Below, one piece after another: positions 40,201 to 54,082 of a DNA stretch of 64,000 nucleotides. Source of the DNA: Carallia brachiata (taxonomy: Eukaryota > Streptophyta > Magnoliopsida > Malpighiales > Rhizophoraceae). The position numbers were made by a program, and so were the translations under genes. Under the pieces are notes generated by a model, which saw only the letters and a program-made list of their open reading frames with translations, had not been told where the DNA came from and ran no database searches. The DNA lies in contig JADCRB010000055.1 in NCBI GenBank assembly GCA_021464245.1, positions 2,014,487-2,078,486 on the forward strand. The letters are read 5' to 3'. The first letter of the stretch is position 1; the number at the start of each line of letters is the position of its first letter.

Positions 40201-42687
40201 CCGTTGCCGACGAGGACATCCCTGCGTCAATAATACACGTTTTCAATTCAGTGATATGAGCATGTATAAGTGTGAGAGTACATTAATTTATAGGATATAT
40301 ATAAGGAAAAAAAAAACAAGCTATACTTGTATAACCGTACATAAGCTGACAATTCAATGCAATATATGTAATTTTTGATAGAAAAAAATGTTGAAAAAGT
40401 TTGAAATTCATCCCAGTCAGTTTTTGATAATGGGTTCGACCATGTTGACGTCGCAGGATACACGGTTGTTAATTTAAATTGTGAATTAGGGCACTGCTAT
40501 AGAGACAGGGAGGTGTTAGACAGAAGTGTGACAAATTTTTTACTTCATTGTAAATTTGTTTCACATGATCTGTTGTATATTAATCTTAATTTTCAGCCAT
40601 ATTATATATTAACAAAAAAAAAAATTATTAGTTCACAATTATTTTTTCTCTCATCATTTCTCTTTCTCCCTTTTTTTGTGCTCCGCAGTCCTTTACCCGT
40701 GCATTTATTATTTCTATTTGAGTTAATACCTTTTTGAGAAATGATGACTATATTGTAAGGAAAGGGTAATCAAGGTGAGGAGCAAAATGTTAAAAAAAAG
40801 ATAGAGAAAATATTTTATCAAAAAGAAAGGAAAACGAAAGAGAGATTACCGTGTTGGTGCCTTGCCAGTGGTGGTGGTGGTCGTCGGGAAATTGGAGAGA
40901 AGCCGCGTCCAGGTGTGGACCGCATATCGATACACCAGTAATGGACGAATCTGAGTAGTTATTTTCAAAGATACGGACGTTCTGAAAGTAATGGTTACTT
41001 TTTGCCATTTATAACTTTCTCGGCAAAGGTGTATGGTCACACTGCATGATGGCCGTACATTTTTTAGATTCATAATTTGTATAATTAATATTATTTTTAT
41101 GTAATTATAATAATAAAAATTAATAAAAAATATTATTATTTTTAAATTTATATTTTTTAATTATAATTATATAAAATATATATTTTATTACATAAATTTA
41201 ATAATATTTAGATGAAATTTAGTCATAAAAATGTGGCCATGAACCCCTTAACTTTATTAGGCTTTCGAGTCCTTTCAAGGATTATAATAATACAAAAATG
41301 TTACTAGGGAAAGTTACGCCGGTTACATGGACAGTCGGATACAGATCCAGTAGTTACTATCCAATGAACAGAAGGAAAAATTTTGGTGCCCAAGGCGGGC
41401 CACCGAAAGAGAAAATTAAAAATGTAATGTTTTTTTTTATGTATATTATTAAAAATTTATATTTTAAATTTTAAAATAATATGTATTTATATTTAACTTT
41501 TATTTTTTATAATAAAATAAAATAAAATAATAGTTTGGAGTATTACTTGGGATACTGAAAAAGGCGTTTCTAGTCACAGATTGAATAGAATAAATTTTTG
41601 TAATAAAATTCATAACAATGAAAATTATACATATATACACACATATGACATTGTGTTTTAAAAACTGATAAGTGTGAGCGCGATAACTTGATGGCTCATT
41701 TTTTAAATATTTGTGATATTTGCTGTTATTTTGATAAAGATATGGAATTTTTATAAATATTATGTAATAAAAAAACGATAGTAATAATATTAATATAATT
41801 CAATTTGATGTTTGACCCGCATGAATAAATTCACATTTATGTAGCATAAGAGAAAAAACGAGTCACTCTCTTTCAAATTAAGGACAAGAGAAGAGAAAGT
41901 TACACAGAAAGATGGTTCCTGCTGAATGAATTGACATCTGGAATTCTGGATGGCACTTCCTCAAAATTACGCGAATTTTAGAGCTAACAGAAATTTTAAT
42001 AAGGAAAAAGTTAAATTTTTTATAAAAAAAAATCTGAAATACTGGTCAAATTGAATTGACTGAATTTTATATATAAAAAAATAATAATAATTTTTAATTC
42101 TTCTTCTTAATTATACTTAAAATTAAGATAATTATAAATAAAATATATTCATTATTTTCAAATAATATATCAGATAATATTTCGTCTGAAAATATAACGG
42201 TGCTGTTTTAATAATGCGCAGAGAGAACGGGGACTGAGAAGGTGAGGGAGTGGGGGTGGCTGGGTGCTGCAATTACACGACGGTGCAGGTACATTTATTA
42301 CTGAATCTATTTATTAAAGATTCGCGCAGTCGATGAGGGGACATCATCATTTTTTCTTCTTTCTCCTGCTTTCTGTTTCGTAACTGCCTTCTCTGTTTTG
42401 TTACCAGTCAAAAAGCGCTTGCTTCCACAGCGTAATTTCGTTTTCTTTTGTTTTTTTTTTTTCGGTAAATGTTTGTAACGAAACTGAAAACTTATCAAAA
42501 TAGTAATAAAATTGTAATAATTAATATATTTTATATAATTATAATAATAAATTATAAAATAAAAAAATATTACTATTTTTCAATTGCATAAAATAAATTT
42601 TCTAAATGATTTTTTAATTTGACTATCTAATGAAAGGTTTTTTTTAGTTACCTTTTGTGTCGTATAAAAAGCAAAGAGTCATTAACA

Positions 42688-43262
42688 TTGTGTTTTGTGT
42701 TTGGGAAAAAAGTTTGTGAAAGAGGAATGTGAGAAGAACGAAAATAGGAAGAATGAATGTTGGGAGAAATGAAAGCATTTTATCACATTTGTATTTGGAA
42801 GAGTGTAATATTAGAAAAAAAAATTAAAATATTTTATTTAAAAATAAGTAGATAGTAAGATAAAATAAAATAATATGTGTTATAATATTAATTTTATTTC
42901 TAAAAATTAAAAATTAAAAGTGAGAACAAAAAATATATTTAACCAAAAAAAATTGTTGCACCTCTTTCCACCGAATTCTCCCCAAAATTGGTGGAATTGC
43001 TCCAACCATTTTTTTTGCTAATTAGAAATTTTCAAAGAAAAAAGAAAGGAAAATAGGAAGAAAAATATTTTCTATTCATTTTTTTTATTCATTTTCTATC
43101 ATCCAAACAACTACTTTTTACTTTTTTTCTCATAAATTACTATTTATTTTTTTTTTACAACTTTTTAATTATTACTTTTTATCAATTATAATATTATCGT
43201 TACTGCACTATTTTCTAATCATTTTCTTTTCTATTTACTTTCTTCGTATCCAATCACGGCAT
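42688..43262. repeat. Possible larger MITE-like insertion
   Basis: The left edge (TTGTGTTTTGTGTTTGGGAA) and the right edge, read as reverse complement (GCCGTGATTGGATACGAAG), are imperfect inverted copies. The interior is A/T-rich with homopolymer runs and no open frame. This edge pattern (GTGTTTGG...CCAATCAC) is common in plant MITEs. Boundaries and family are uncertain. Confidence 0.3.
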
Positions 43263-45209
43263 AACTCCCAGACATGAAACAATATACGGTTCCACCTCAA
43301 TTTCATTCCTGTTAATCATTAACCGATTATCCAGCAGTACTTTCCAATCAGCGAGAAATTGAGCAAGATAGTCTGTTAATCAAATAAAAGTTGATAATGT
43401 CATAGTCTTGGACATTCTTTACATCTGCTGCTTAATTTTTCCCACTTAATGGTATCAAGAGAAATTTGTTTACAAATATACTGTATTAATTTGATGTTCT
43501 CTGTAACAAATTTCCATTTTCTTAAAGATTTTGCACTCCTTATCTTAACTATTTAAACTTAAGATTCCCAATATGAATGTTAAATAATTTAATTATTGAG
43601 GTGCAACTAAAAAAAGGGCAATTTTTTAAAACATAATATAAACACACTATAATTGGTCCAAATTGCACCATATTTTGTGAAATCTAAGTATGATTATTGC
43701 ACCAATAAACTTTATCATAGTTGTCTTGGAATCGACTAGATCTAGAATTAAAGTGCCAAAGTCAATTAATCAAAGAAAAAAATTTTCTGAAGTTGCCTTC
43801 ACCGAAAAATTGGAATGACTACGTCCTATAATTGACAGATTCTACCCAGTAAGTAATATCATCATTCACTCGTCAACGTAAAATCACTTTTCATAAAATA
43901 AAAAAACTTATCATATAATTTAATTTTAAATAATATTAAAATAGTCATACAATTTATTTAACGATTTTTAACAATTTATTTTTTAAAAAAAATTATTTTT
44001 AAAAAAATTCCATCATACAATTTTAATTTTACTTTGATTTACTTAAAAAATTTTACTAAATATTTCCAAAAAAAAAAAAATTGAGCCATAAGAAGCGACA
44101 ACTGAGGTCAAACATTGTTAGTCACACTAATAAGACTCGTAAGTCATAGTTAGGGACATTATGCTTATGATAAATAATGTGTAGCAGGCACACCCTGTAG
44201 CCGGATGCTTGGGAGACCACCACCGGAATCAATGGCGCGTGTGTGCTGCTGTGCTGCAAGTTTAAAATAGTTTTTAGGCTTCCAGTAAATTACCAACATC
44301 GATTGATTCGGACGTGTCACTATGCAGCGTTCATTGTCAACGTCTATGCTATAGCAGTGATTAAGGAAACACATGAATTTCATTTCTTACTACTTTCCTT
44401 TGCGTTACTGATTGTTATAATTTATTAATTAAAAAATTAATTTATATCATATGATAATGATTTAAATTTTTGTTAAAATTTTTAACGGAACTAAATATAT
44501 ATTTATTTTGTTGATGTGATTTAGTGACTTTTTTTAAATTTTAAAATTATACTCTTCTAGTAATTCAGTATAGTAGTACTTTGTCCATTAAATAAGATAA
44601 AGCGAAACAATTCTTCTAATTTTTGTAAGACGTCACTCCTACATTCTTTTCTTTTCTCAGCATCAAACAATTACTCTCGACTGCTGCTTTGTTATCTCTC
44701 GTGTGAGTCACGTGACTGGCACAAGCCATTTCTTTATACGGCAAGGGCAATTAATTAAGGAATTATTTTCTTTAATTGATAACAAATAAGGGCCTTTCTA
44801 AGACGTCTAAGTTCTAATTCTTATAACAAAATAGATTTTTTTTCCGGCGTATGTAGACCTATTCCACTTCCGTTTACATAAAGCAGGGGCTTGGACAAAG
44901 AGTCTCCCATTAAATCTTTAAAAATATATATATAACGTAAATAACTGTTTTTTTCCCTTTTTTTGGCGGACAAAGTGAAAAGAGATCTGTGTTTTGAAGA
45001 CCACGGTCTACAGTTTTCATGAAAGAGATGGGCCAGAGGTCCTTTTTCGCTTCAGAATTGGGTATGGCAATGGCGTCTGTTGTTGCAATCGAATTGGGTC
45101 ATTGCCAGCCCCCTCTGATGCTTCCAAATGATCTTTTAGCCCACATGACCCCTTTTCACATTTTTCGTTTTTAATAACAATATGTAAACACTATGTGAAA
45201 AAAAAAATA

Positions 45210-45212
<3 letters not shown>

Positions 45213-45242
<30 letters not shown>
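45213..45242. repeat. TA dinucleotide microsatellite
   Basis: About 15 TA units after an A-rich run. Confidence 0.9.
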
Positions 45243-45250
<8 letters not shown>

Positions 45251-46172
45251 TATTGACCTCATCTGGTTGTTGGATAAAGATGAGCTGATGAACTGCAAAC
45301 AAGCTGTCAGGCCTCTATTGTTGACCAAAAAAAAAAAAACTATTAAAATAAGTATTTTTTTTTTTTGCTTTTGACATAAGTAAAATAAGTATCAATGTCA
45401 TAAAAAGATTGTGGTTGATATAATAGTACTAGGTAATTCGAAAAATTCCTATCTCTGAAAAATATAATAAATAAAACATAATCAAATTAAGAATGTGATC
45501 TTAACCGACCTCTATAAACTTCTTTTTCTTTTATTTAATTGGATTAGGGTGAGATTTTACCTATAATGAGTAGAGTATGAAATTAATTCAGATATCGCTC
45601 TAAATTTTATATTTAGAAGTATACGTGTGGATAAATGTACTAGTGACACTTATCTTCTTTCATTTTCTTAGATGTAGATTCGAGATGACCCTTACGCTTA
45701 CCCATTTATTTTTAAGAAAAATATATGGATATAAGATTTAAACATAAAAAATAGAATGATGTGTGGTGTAAATCTATACATTAAAAACTGATTTTTTATT
45801 TTTTAAAATTTGAAGTTTCTTGCCCAAAAGTACCGTTGTACAATAAGGTTGTTAAAATGTATAACAAACGTGATACAATTCACAATAGTTCATGAATTAT
45901 ATTTCTTGACATCTCGCTGCACATTGTATGACTGTTATTACAATCGTCTTTTTATAAGCAAAATATAAACTTTGAGCGACGAAAAGGACAAGTCCACACT
46001 CAACTGATAAATTTGGTTTTATTTTATTATTTTAAGAAAAAATCACTCCATAAAATTAAAAGTTTATTTATCAGCATTTATTTTGGTTTCTCGAGAGGGG
46101 AATTGATGAGATGCGACCAGTCAAATGAACAGAAACTGTGCATGGATTTTTCATCTCGGTGTGTTTTTTCTC

Positions 46173-46204
<32 letters not shown>

Positions 46205-46217
46205 TGTTCTTTATATA
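46173..46217 (+). promoter_or_regulatory. CT-rich tract and TATA box of the bHLH gene
   Basis: A CT repeat (46173-46203, one GT interruption) is followed at once by TTATATAGC (TATATA at 46212-46217), 180 bp before the bHLH start codon. A pyrimidine patch next to a TATA box is the usual plant core-promoter layout. Transcription would begin near 46240-46250. Confidence 0.6.
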
Positions 46218-46396
46218 GCTTTTAGGGGGACCTCAAACTCAATAGATTGTTACTGAACCACTTTTTTTCTTTGCTGCTACCTCGGTGCAGCTGCATCCAA
46301 GCAAGCATCATCATCATCCCAGCTCTATCTTCCATCACTTTCTTGAAAACTTGCAATTTTCCAATTCCAAAGCTTTCCTCAAAAAAAACAAAAAAA

Positions 46397-48302
46397 ATGG
46401 CAGCTTTTTCGTACCAGCAGCACCACCCTTTTCTTCTTGATTCAATTTCCTTGCCAAACAACCCCATTGTTAGGAATATGTCTATGGAGGATGGAAGCCT
46501 GAGTATTAATTACTTTTCCCAGTTTTGCCCTCCTGAACAACCTCCTTATGAATCTCATCCTGATGTGACTTGCCATGAAGGTAGCCTTGTTGATCATAGC
46601 TCCAAGATTGCTCTTAGTGATAACGAGACCTCTGTGACCAAGAAACAGAGCACAGACTCCTCAACTGTAGTGGACAAGCTTGAGAGCGGTGAGCAAGTGA
46701 CTCAAAAGGTGTCCGCCATGGAGAAGAAGAGGAAGAATGCTAAGGGGTCATCTTTCAATTCTTCCGCCCAATCAAAGGTAGAAATTAATTAAGTAAATTC
46801 ATTATTAACTTCGTTTGGAAACAAATATTGTATTTGTGTGACATGGGTGTTGCTTAAAGTTTCAAAATTGGGAAAAATTATTGTTCATTAATTTGGTTAC
46901 TATGCCCATGCAAAACTTTTTTGATAGGATGCTGAAAAGAAAAGCAAGAAACAAAAGAAATCCTCCAATGGTCAAGTGAATGAAGAAGAGAAGAAGCCAA
47001 AATCTGAGAAGAAAGATCAGAAAAAGGTCCCTGAAGAGCCTCCAGCAGGCTATATTCATGTAAGAGCAAGGAGGGGCCAAGCAACAGACAGCCACAGCTT
47101 AGCAGAAAGGGTACTTTTCATCATTGAAAAATTGAAAAACATCACAGTTCACAGAGCCTAATTTCATATAAAACTCCAATTTCCCAGTTTACCCCTACCA
47201 AAAATACATATAAAGTTCCTTCCTATTATATTTCCATATATCTCATTAACACTTTCTGTGAATGAGTTTCAGGTTAGAAGAGAGAAAATCAGTGAGAGAA
47301 TGAAGATGTTGCAGCGTCTAGTTCCTGGTTGTGACAAGGTGAGCAGTTCAGTTCCATGTCGTAATCTTGTCTTTCTCTATACAATATTGTCTTCCTTTTT
47401 TCTCCTTTAGTTGATGTATGTTATCTGACAGCTTCATGTGGTTTGGTTTAAAAATAGGTTACTGGGAAGGCCCAAATGTTGGATGAAATCATTAATTATG
47501 TCCAGTCCCTACAGAATCAAGTGGAGGTAATACAGTGACATTAACCAAAAAATTTTATTTATTACTGATTTTTTTTTTTGTTACACATGACTTTAATTAA
47601 TTAACCGATTACCCTTTTGTCGTTTTCCCAGTTCCTTTCCATGAAGCTTGCCTCTGTTAACCCTTTGTTCTATGACTTTGGGATGGAACTCGATCCATTA
47701 GTTATCAGACCAGAGGTAATAATTCTTCATGTTACCTATTTTGTACAACAGCAAAAAACAGCATTAATTCTTTAGTACTAATGCTGATATGGATCATTGT
47801 CTCCAATAAATACTACACAGAGACTTGGGTGTTGCCTGGAGGCATTATCCTTGCCAGGTGTGCAACAATGCAGCCGTGCCCAGACCACAGCTTTTGCTGA
47901 TGCAAACACCATCGCAGCCACCACTACAACTGGCAACTTCGCCACAGCAAACAATTACCCACTTGTTGACACTTCAGCTTCCCTTTTACTTCAAGGGCAT
48001 AAGGTAATATTCATCACATAAAATATTTCCTTTCTAATTATCTATGTCTTTGCTTTCTTTGTAATTTTTGGCAGTAGAAAAATTATCTTTAAACTATTAA
48101 GAAAAATCAATTTACTAATTAAAAATATATGATGGAATTAAAAAAGCTGCCTTTTCTTTTTGTTTTTTTTCCCCCCCTTAACTAACACAATGACAAACTT
48201 TATTTTTAGGATAGTGGTAGTGTATTATGGGACGCCGACGAGCAAGGACAAAAACTTGTTAATTTATCCGGGTTCAGCAACAACTTGTGTTCTTTCCATT
48301 AG
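46397..48302 (+). CDS. BHLH137: bHLH transcription factor, bHLH137 type (352 aa)
   Basis: Seven exons: 46397-46777, 46928-47110, 47273-47338, 47458-47526, 47632-47715, 47821-48003, 48210-48302; 1059 bp ending in TAG. The start MAAFSYQQHHPFLLDS matches the family N-terminus. A Lys-rich stretch (KKSKKQKK) serves as a likely nuclear signal. The DNA-binding part reads YIHVRARRGQATDSHSLAER then VRREKISERMKMLQRLVPGC, with the H-E-R triad (about His183, Glu187, Arg191) of G-box binders. Helix 2 is KAQMLDEIINYVQSLQNQVE, then FLSMKLASV. The tail NLSGFSNNLCSFH is family-specific. It should bind CACGTG-type sites as a dimer in the nucleus, near the BEE/CIB-like subgroup involved in growth and brassinosteroid or gibberellin responses; the exact targets are unknown. 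The reading frame stays open 50 codons upstream to an ATG at 46247, but the TATA box position and family length favour 46397. Confidence 0.94.
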
Positions 48303-51300
48303 GATAAAAAACAAGTGCTGTCCCACAAACATCTGGTAAGCCCCCATGTCCTGTCTCATGTAATGGTCACCAAAATAACAAATATGTATGTATATAGATA
48401 TATGCATGTATGCATATATGTGTACTTCTTTTCAACTTATTTATAAAAGCTTTAATTTGTATGAATCTTATTTTTCCAGCTTGCAAGGAGTTGTCAAAGC
48501 CAGCCGAAGCCAGGGAGAAGAAACACAAATAAAAATATGAAAAATCTAAAAAACCAAAGCTTTTTGTTTCTATAAGCATAAGTTCCAGAGGAGGGGCCGC
48601 TGGTTCTAGGTGCAGCATAGCTTGTAAAGAGTAAAAAGAGGAATCTAAATATGAATAAAGGGCAGCAAAATCAGTGGACGAAGAGCACAGAGGACATGTA
48701 CTACCAACCAAACAAGACCAAATCTTTATCTAAGATCCATTGTTCCTGTCCATGTTGACCCCCCCAAGTCTTCCATGCACAGATTCCAAGACCCTGTTGT
48801 GGTGGTTAACCCTAGGCACTCTTTTTCATGTTAGCATAGTAATTTGAATAACCATTTTGATGGGATTGCATTATTGTGGTTACAGTCATTCTGTTATTAT
48901 GGTTATTTTTATCCGTTGCTTCCCTTCTCTTTCCAATTACACACGTAGCCTCCCATATAGTGAGAGAGAAGAGAGAAGGGTAAAGGAGATAGGTATCTAG
49001 GTTGATGTTGTTGCTGTATTTGACATGACTAGTTAAGCATTTGTCGCTTGGTGTTGTGAGCTTTTTCGTTTGTTGGAATCTTCATGTACTTTGGCTTTTT
49101 ATGAGAATTGAAGTTTTTATTTTTCTTAACGAATCTCCCAACTAGCCCACCGTTCCTGTGACGGTTGTGGACAGAGCATCTACATAAATACATATCTATG
49201 GACAATCCCCTTTTGATTAAAGTCCCAAACAACTCCTTTTATTATTTCTCTTGCAAAAGTTCCAAGTTGCATTAATTTTTTTTTCTCTCTTTTGGTACCT
49301 CTGAATTATCAAGTTGCATCTTTATGCTAATGTGCTAACCATTAGTTACACTTGACACTTAAAAAGCAAAGAATATTAGTGAGGCAGCCAAACATCCAAT
49401 CAATAGATCTAAGGTTCGACCTCATATGTGTTGTCTCATAATCTTTCTCTCTGATTACTAGTCTTTAGTTTTTAAGGAAAAAAAAAAAATCTAATATATT
49501 ATATCAAAACGTTGGCAGTGAAATTTCGCTGAAAGCAAAGACAGCCTCTTTTTATCAGTCGGCTTCAACTAACCACAGCTTTACTCACTGTGTGGCAGGG
49601 GTTGATGTTCAGCCAGTCAAACATCAATTTTTAAACTTTCTTTTAATTAATTCCTCTGTTAAAGGTCTCTGCACTTCTGCAGCAACATATAAAAGCTGAA
49701 GTCCGTAAGTTTTGGTTTTTAACCGAAGCACACAGATATTAGGTGACGAAGTAATTTCTTTCGTTCTTTACATCAAAGTAATCAATTAAGTCTGAAATTC
49801 CAAGACAAGTGCCGCCAAAAGTTAATTAACGACAAATTCCATTATGAGGCAGTTGAGTCTAAAAAGCCTTTGTTCTTCAAGTTAATGATTAATTATCTCT
49901 TTTGCCGAAGAAGTCAAATGGGCTAAGAGCCTACAGCAACTTGTCTCGAATTCATTTAAAAATTTAAATTAATAGAAAGAGAATTTTAAACATATTATAT
50001 ATTATATCAAATTTTTATATATGATTAATACAAGATTTTACAATTTTTAACAAATTAAAAACTTACTAAACTTAGAAACATATGGTGCTTTAATTAAAAG
50101 CTAATCGCATCATTATCCTAGGTACACAAATCTCATAATTGAATGACTACTTTAAATGATTGCAAGATTAGAGAAATGATTAAACGTGCTGAAAAGTCGT
50201 CAGATCAAGACAGAAGTTATATATAGCATTATTATAGATCCCCATGTAAAGTATTTATTTTTACGATATTTTTTCATATTTGTTACAGCTGTAGATACAA
50301 GACAGACAATCCATGTGATTATTGCGGTTCTCCTGTTTCTAATCATGACCCACATGTTTGATTACTTTTTTTTTTTTTTCTTTCTGACACAATGTTTGAT
50401 TACTTGCATGTACATTTTATGCAAGTTATTGACTCTCGTAGGGTTAAAAAGAAAACGTAATCCTCAACAAATATTTAGCAAGATTTTTTTTATATATAAT
50501 CAAAGTGGTATGTGTTAACTAAAATTAAAAAAAATAATATTAAATTATTAAATAAATTATATAATTATTTTAAAATTATTAAAAATTAAGTTATATAACG
50601 GAGTACAATTTTGTTTTACGTTGTCTAACTCAATCGATCTCCTGCCCAGGTTCTAAAGATGATGTCAGCTCTAGAAATAACTAGCTCTTCTTCCTTTTCA
50701 TCCCCTTGTATCCTAGACGACTTTTGAGCCCGAGCACATTCACAAAAGCTGAGAGGATGTTCAAATATAACTTATGATAATGATACCTCAATTTTGAACT
50801 TTGGTGAGGACATGGCCCAGTTAACTCAGTTTTGCTCAACAAAAAGGGGTCAGTGCATATTTGCCACCTGGCTGAGAACTGGATGTGTGAGTGCTTAGTT
50901 CAACATATATTGTCACATTTGTGACATAACTTATATCATAATTTATAACTTTGCTCTGATAAGTACCTGGGTGCTGCCAACTGGATGATAGCATTCAAGT
51001 TAGCAGATGGTGAAGCATTTTTGTAGCTTGCCAACTGATCAAGTTTTCATCCTTGGGGGCTCCCCATGCTTTTTAAATTTCCATTTATTTAAATTATTTT
51101 TGGGTCCCCATGTCGATTGAACGTGAAACAGTGGCACTGTCATCATAAAGTTGGACTTCCTATTGGCCATCCTGATGCTTCTCGTTAAATTGGATAATCA
51201 TTATCTAATATAGTGTTTGTTCTTCTGTCAACAGCCAATAAACCTATCTTTTAATAAGAAACGTTGATGTCCAGTAATGACTCTAGGCCCTTTTAAGAAA

Positions 51301-53350
51301 TTTTAATATTAGTGTACCCAGATAACCACTAGTCATTATCTCAGGAGTCCAAAAAACCTTACCTCTATAGTCCAAGGTTATTGGAAAATTAAATCCTCAG
51401 TTAGTTCGCTTTCTCCTTATATACATATTGATAGAGAAGTTGTGTTCTGAAATTTGATTTTCAATTACAGTAAACAAGCTGAAAGTTTTATAATTAATGT
51501 AGGTTATTGTTTAGGACTTCGTAATAATTGAGAAATGGGCAACACTAGGTATATAGGACTGGGGAGGTCATTCTTTGCCAGAGTCCCACTACATATAGGG
51601 AAAAATCAAAAATTAAATACAGAACAAATGTATAATAATCAATTAATTAGTTTGTAAAGCCAGACGATCAATGTTTGCAATTAAAGACCGTTCATTTTTA
51701 TTGTAAACATTGATCGGCTAGTTGTACAAAATAATCAATTGATTGTTATACTTCTGTTTCGTACCTATATTTTTTTCTGTTCACCTATATTTTCCCAATT
51801 TAAGTGATTATTATTATTATTATTATTTTTCTGGAGAATGAATATTCTTTGGTGGATTCAACTGCTTCCACTAGCTCACTCTTTAGCTTTGCTTTCCAAT
51901 CGAACAAAGACAAATCTGCCACAGTTGCAAACAAAAGCATTGGTCTATAATCTGTAACTTGTCCTATGATGAGTCAGCATCCAAAAACCTGATCACTTTC
52001 AGCACAATAATACTTTGCATAAAGCAAAGTTTACAAGGTTCAACAATTGGCATGGCTTAGATAGATCCATGTAAGAAATTGAAACCAATAATTATTATGC
52101 AAAAGTAGTTCTCCAGAATATAGCATTCCATTCCAGCATATACGATTTTGTGATTTTTTCAGCGTGCCAACGCAAACATACCTGGAGACTTCCCTTCACT
52201 TTTATGACTATCTAATCGCAAGCTTTTTGCATGATTCATCAAAGTCATGATATGACATGACTGGTAATTGTAACTGTAATTGTTTGATACGCGGGAGACT
52301 TCATGGCCGTCCCAAGTTCGATCTTTAGTTTGTTTCAGCGCATCTCTTTTAGCTTTCAAAAATTTGAGAATAACAATGCAATACATAGTAACCCTAGTTC
52401 AAGGACCTTTTATGCTCTGTCACCACCTCAGGCCAATCATTTTTTTTTTTTAAAAAAGAGAAAGCAACATTTTATCTTGGGGCATGATTAATTTGCATAG
52501 GCATCATGATACATGAAATGATTTTAGGACAGCTTAACTAAATGCTTCTCCACCTTGGCTAGCCGACATCAACTTATGGCCACATTTGCTCTGAGTTTGG
52601 CCTGGCCTTCACTTCCCTGACTAAGAAATCTGACCATGAAATTCCACTTGTAATGGAGTTTTTCCTTTAGACTTCAATTAATACAACATACCCACTTCTC
52701 TGATTAAGTTATCATCCGTCCACAAATTAAATATCAATCCAATTAAGATGTGTCCAAAATGTCTCACATTTCATTAAGACGATTAAGATGGACACAATTA
52801 TCGCTGGTATCATGTCACATTACATGCCTAATAAACAAGCGATTTGAGTTGCATCAAAATGTTTGAACAAAATTAAGATTCAGTCCATATTTCAATTTTT
52901 GCTACTTTTTACTGCCAACCTTCTCGTATCCCGTCTCCTTTGTCATTTCTTGCCGAGATTGTCTCCATCATTTTTAGTATTTCCTCCCGGAACCTTATTA
53001 CAAAAGTACATGCCGGACGGGGTACTATGCAGCTAATTTCCGTCTTCTTTTTGGACACATATTGCACAATGAAATTTCGCGCCTGCGTGCAAAATCCGTC
53101 TCTAATCCTAAGATACTATCTGGGATTTATCTTTTTACCGTATCTTTCGTAAAAATCATAGCCTTTGCACCTTTTTTTGTCTTTACATATACGTGTATAT
53201 ATATGTATAAAGTCTTGAGTCGTAAAAATAGAAGTTGAAAACACCTTCGCGGAAGCATCATAAAGATGACCAAAAACAAATCAGGGTCATGTTTCCGGGC
53301 GTTTCATCCAAATTTGCACTAGACAACAAGAAAGATATAAGCCTAATTAA

Positions 53351-53623
53351 TTGACCAGCAAGCGTATATACAAAAGATCTTTGATCTCAATTTCTGTGTG
53401 TAGCTCAATGTTGTTGTTGTGGCCAAAGGATAAGGACCCAGGGGGTGGGGTGATTATCCTATTCATTGTAGTCCATATGCAGCCATCAACGGGGGGCGGG
53501 ACCATTATAGGCAAGATGGTTGGGACGGTGCAGCCTATGGTTGTGGCCAATTGGGGGCCCCAGGGTCCCACCGCGGTTCACTTGGCATTAGAGGAGCAAG
53601 CCCGCATGGCAAGGCCCCCTTAG
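53351..53623 (+). other. Orphan 90-codon open frame in a GC-rich patch
   Basis: An isolated Gly/Pro-rich open frame (MLLLWPKDKDPGGGVIILF..., ending EEQARMARPP) in DNA much richer in G+C than its surroundings. The opposite strand is open too, as expected for a GC-rich patch. No domain is recognised and no splice partners were found. It could be a lineage-specific small gene, a relic or chance. Confidence 0.2.
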
Positions 53624-53950
53624 CTATTGAATTGCATTGTCTCTTTTGTCTAGCAGATAGGGAAAGAGAAAGCAGGAAAATGACATTGATTTAATTTTGT
53701 AGTGTCCTCATCTCTTTGTTGTTAAGGCATGTGCTGTCCCAAAAATAGGCCCAAGGACTTTGATCCCCACTTGTTCTCTGTTTTCTGCTAGTCTATCCTT
53801 GTCTATACCAAAAATATATATATATATAGACTGAAATTGGTAAAATTTGTTACCTTTCTTCTTCTTCTTCTTTTGTATTCTCTTTTTCCATGTCACAAGG
53901 GCTATAAATCTAAGGAAAAAGGTACAAATCCCTTGTCTGAATTATTACCC

Positions 53951-54082
53951 AAATGAAAAATTAGGACAATTTTTTGAAACGGATGTGATACTTTCTGTAA
54001 CGAAAAAGTAGAAGTACATATTATTTTATTTTTGTTATAAAAAAGTATAACTGTAATTTCAAAAAATTGTCATCTCATTTTA
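53951..54082. repeat. Near-palindromic fold-back element
   Basis: The arms GACAATTTTTTGAAAC (53965 onward) and ATTTCAAAAAATTGTC (ending 54071) are inverted copies. Pairing continues outward (AAATGA... against ...TCATTTT) and inward (ACTTTCTGTAACGAAAAA against TTTTTGTTATAAAAAAGT), so almost the whole 130 bases can fold into one hairpin. It shares interior words with the element at 37109-37255. Likely a MITE; a small-RNA hairpin is an alternative. Confidence 0.6.

Larger units (their letters stand above)
35220..46172. other. Long gene-poor intergenic region (about 11 kb)
   Basis: No gene recognised. 35220-35500 is the promoter and 5' flank of the poly(A)-polymerase-like gene. The rest is mostly AT-rich, with a fold-back element at 37109-37255, a possible larger MITE at 42688-43262, a TA microsatellite at 45213-45242, and an isolated GC-richer patch at about 40840-41060 with an open frame but no known domain. 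The right end is the bHLH gene promoter. Confidence 0.55.
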
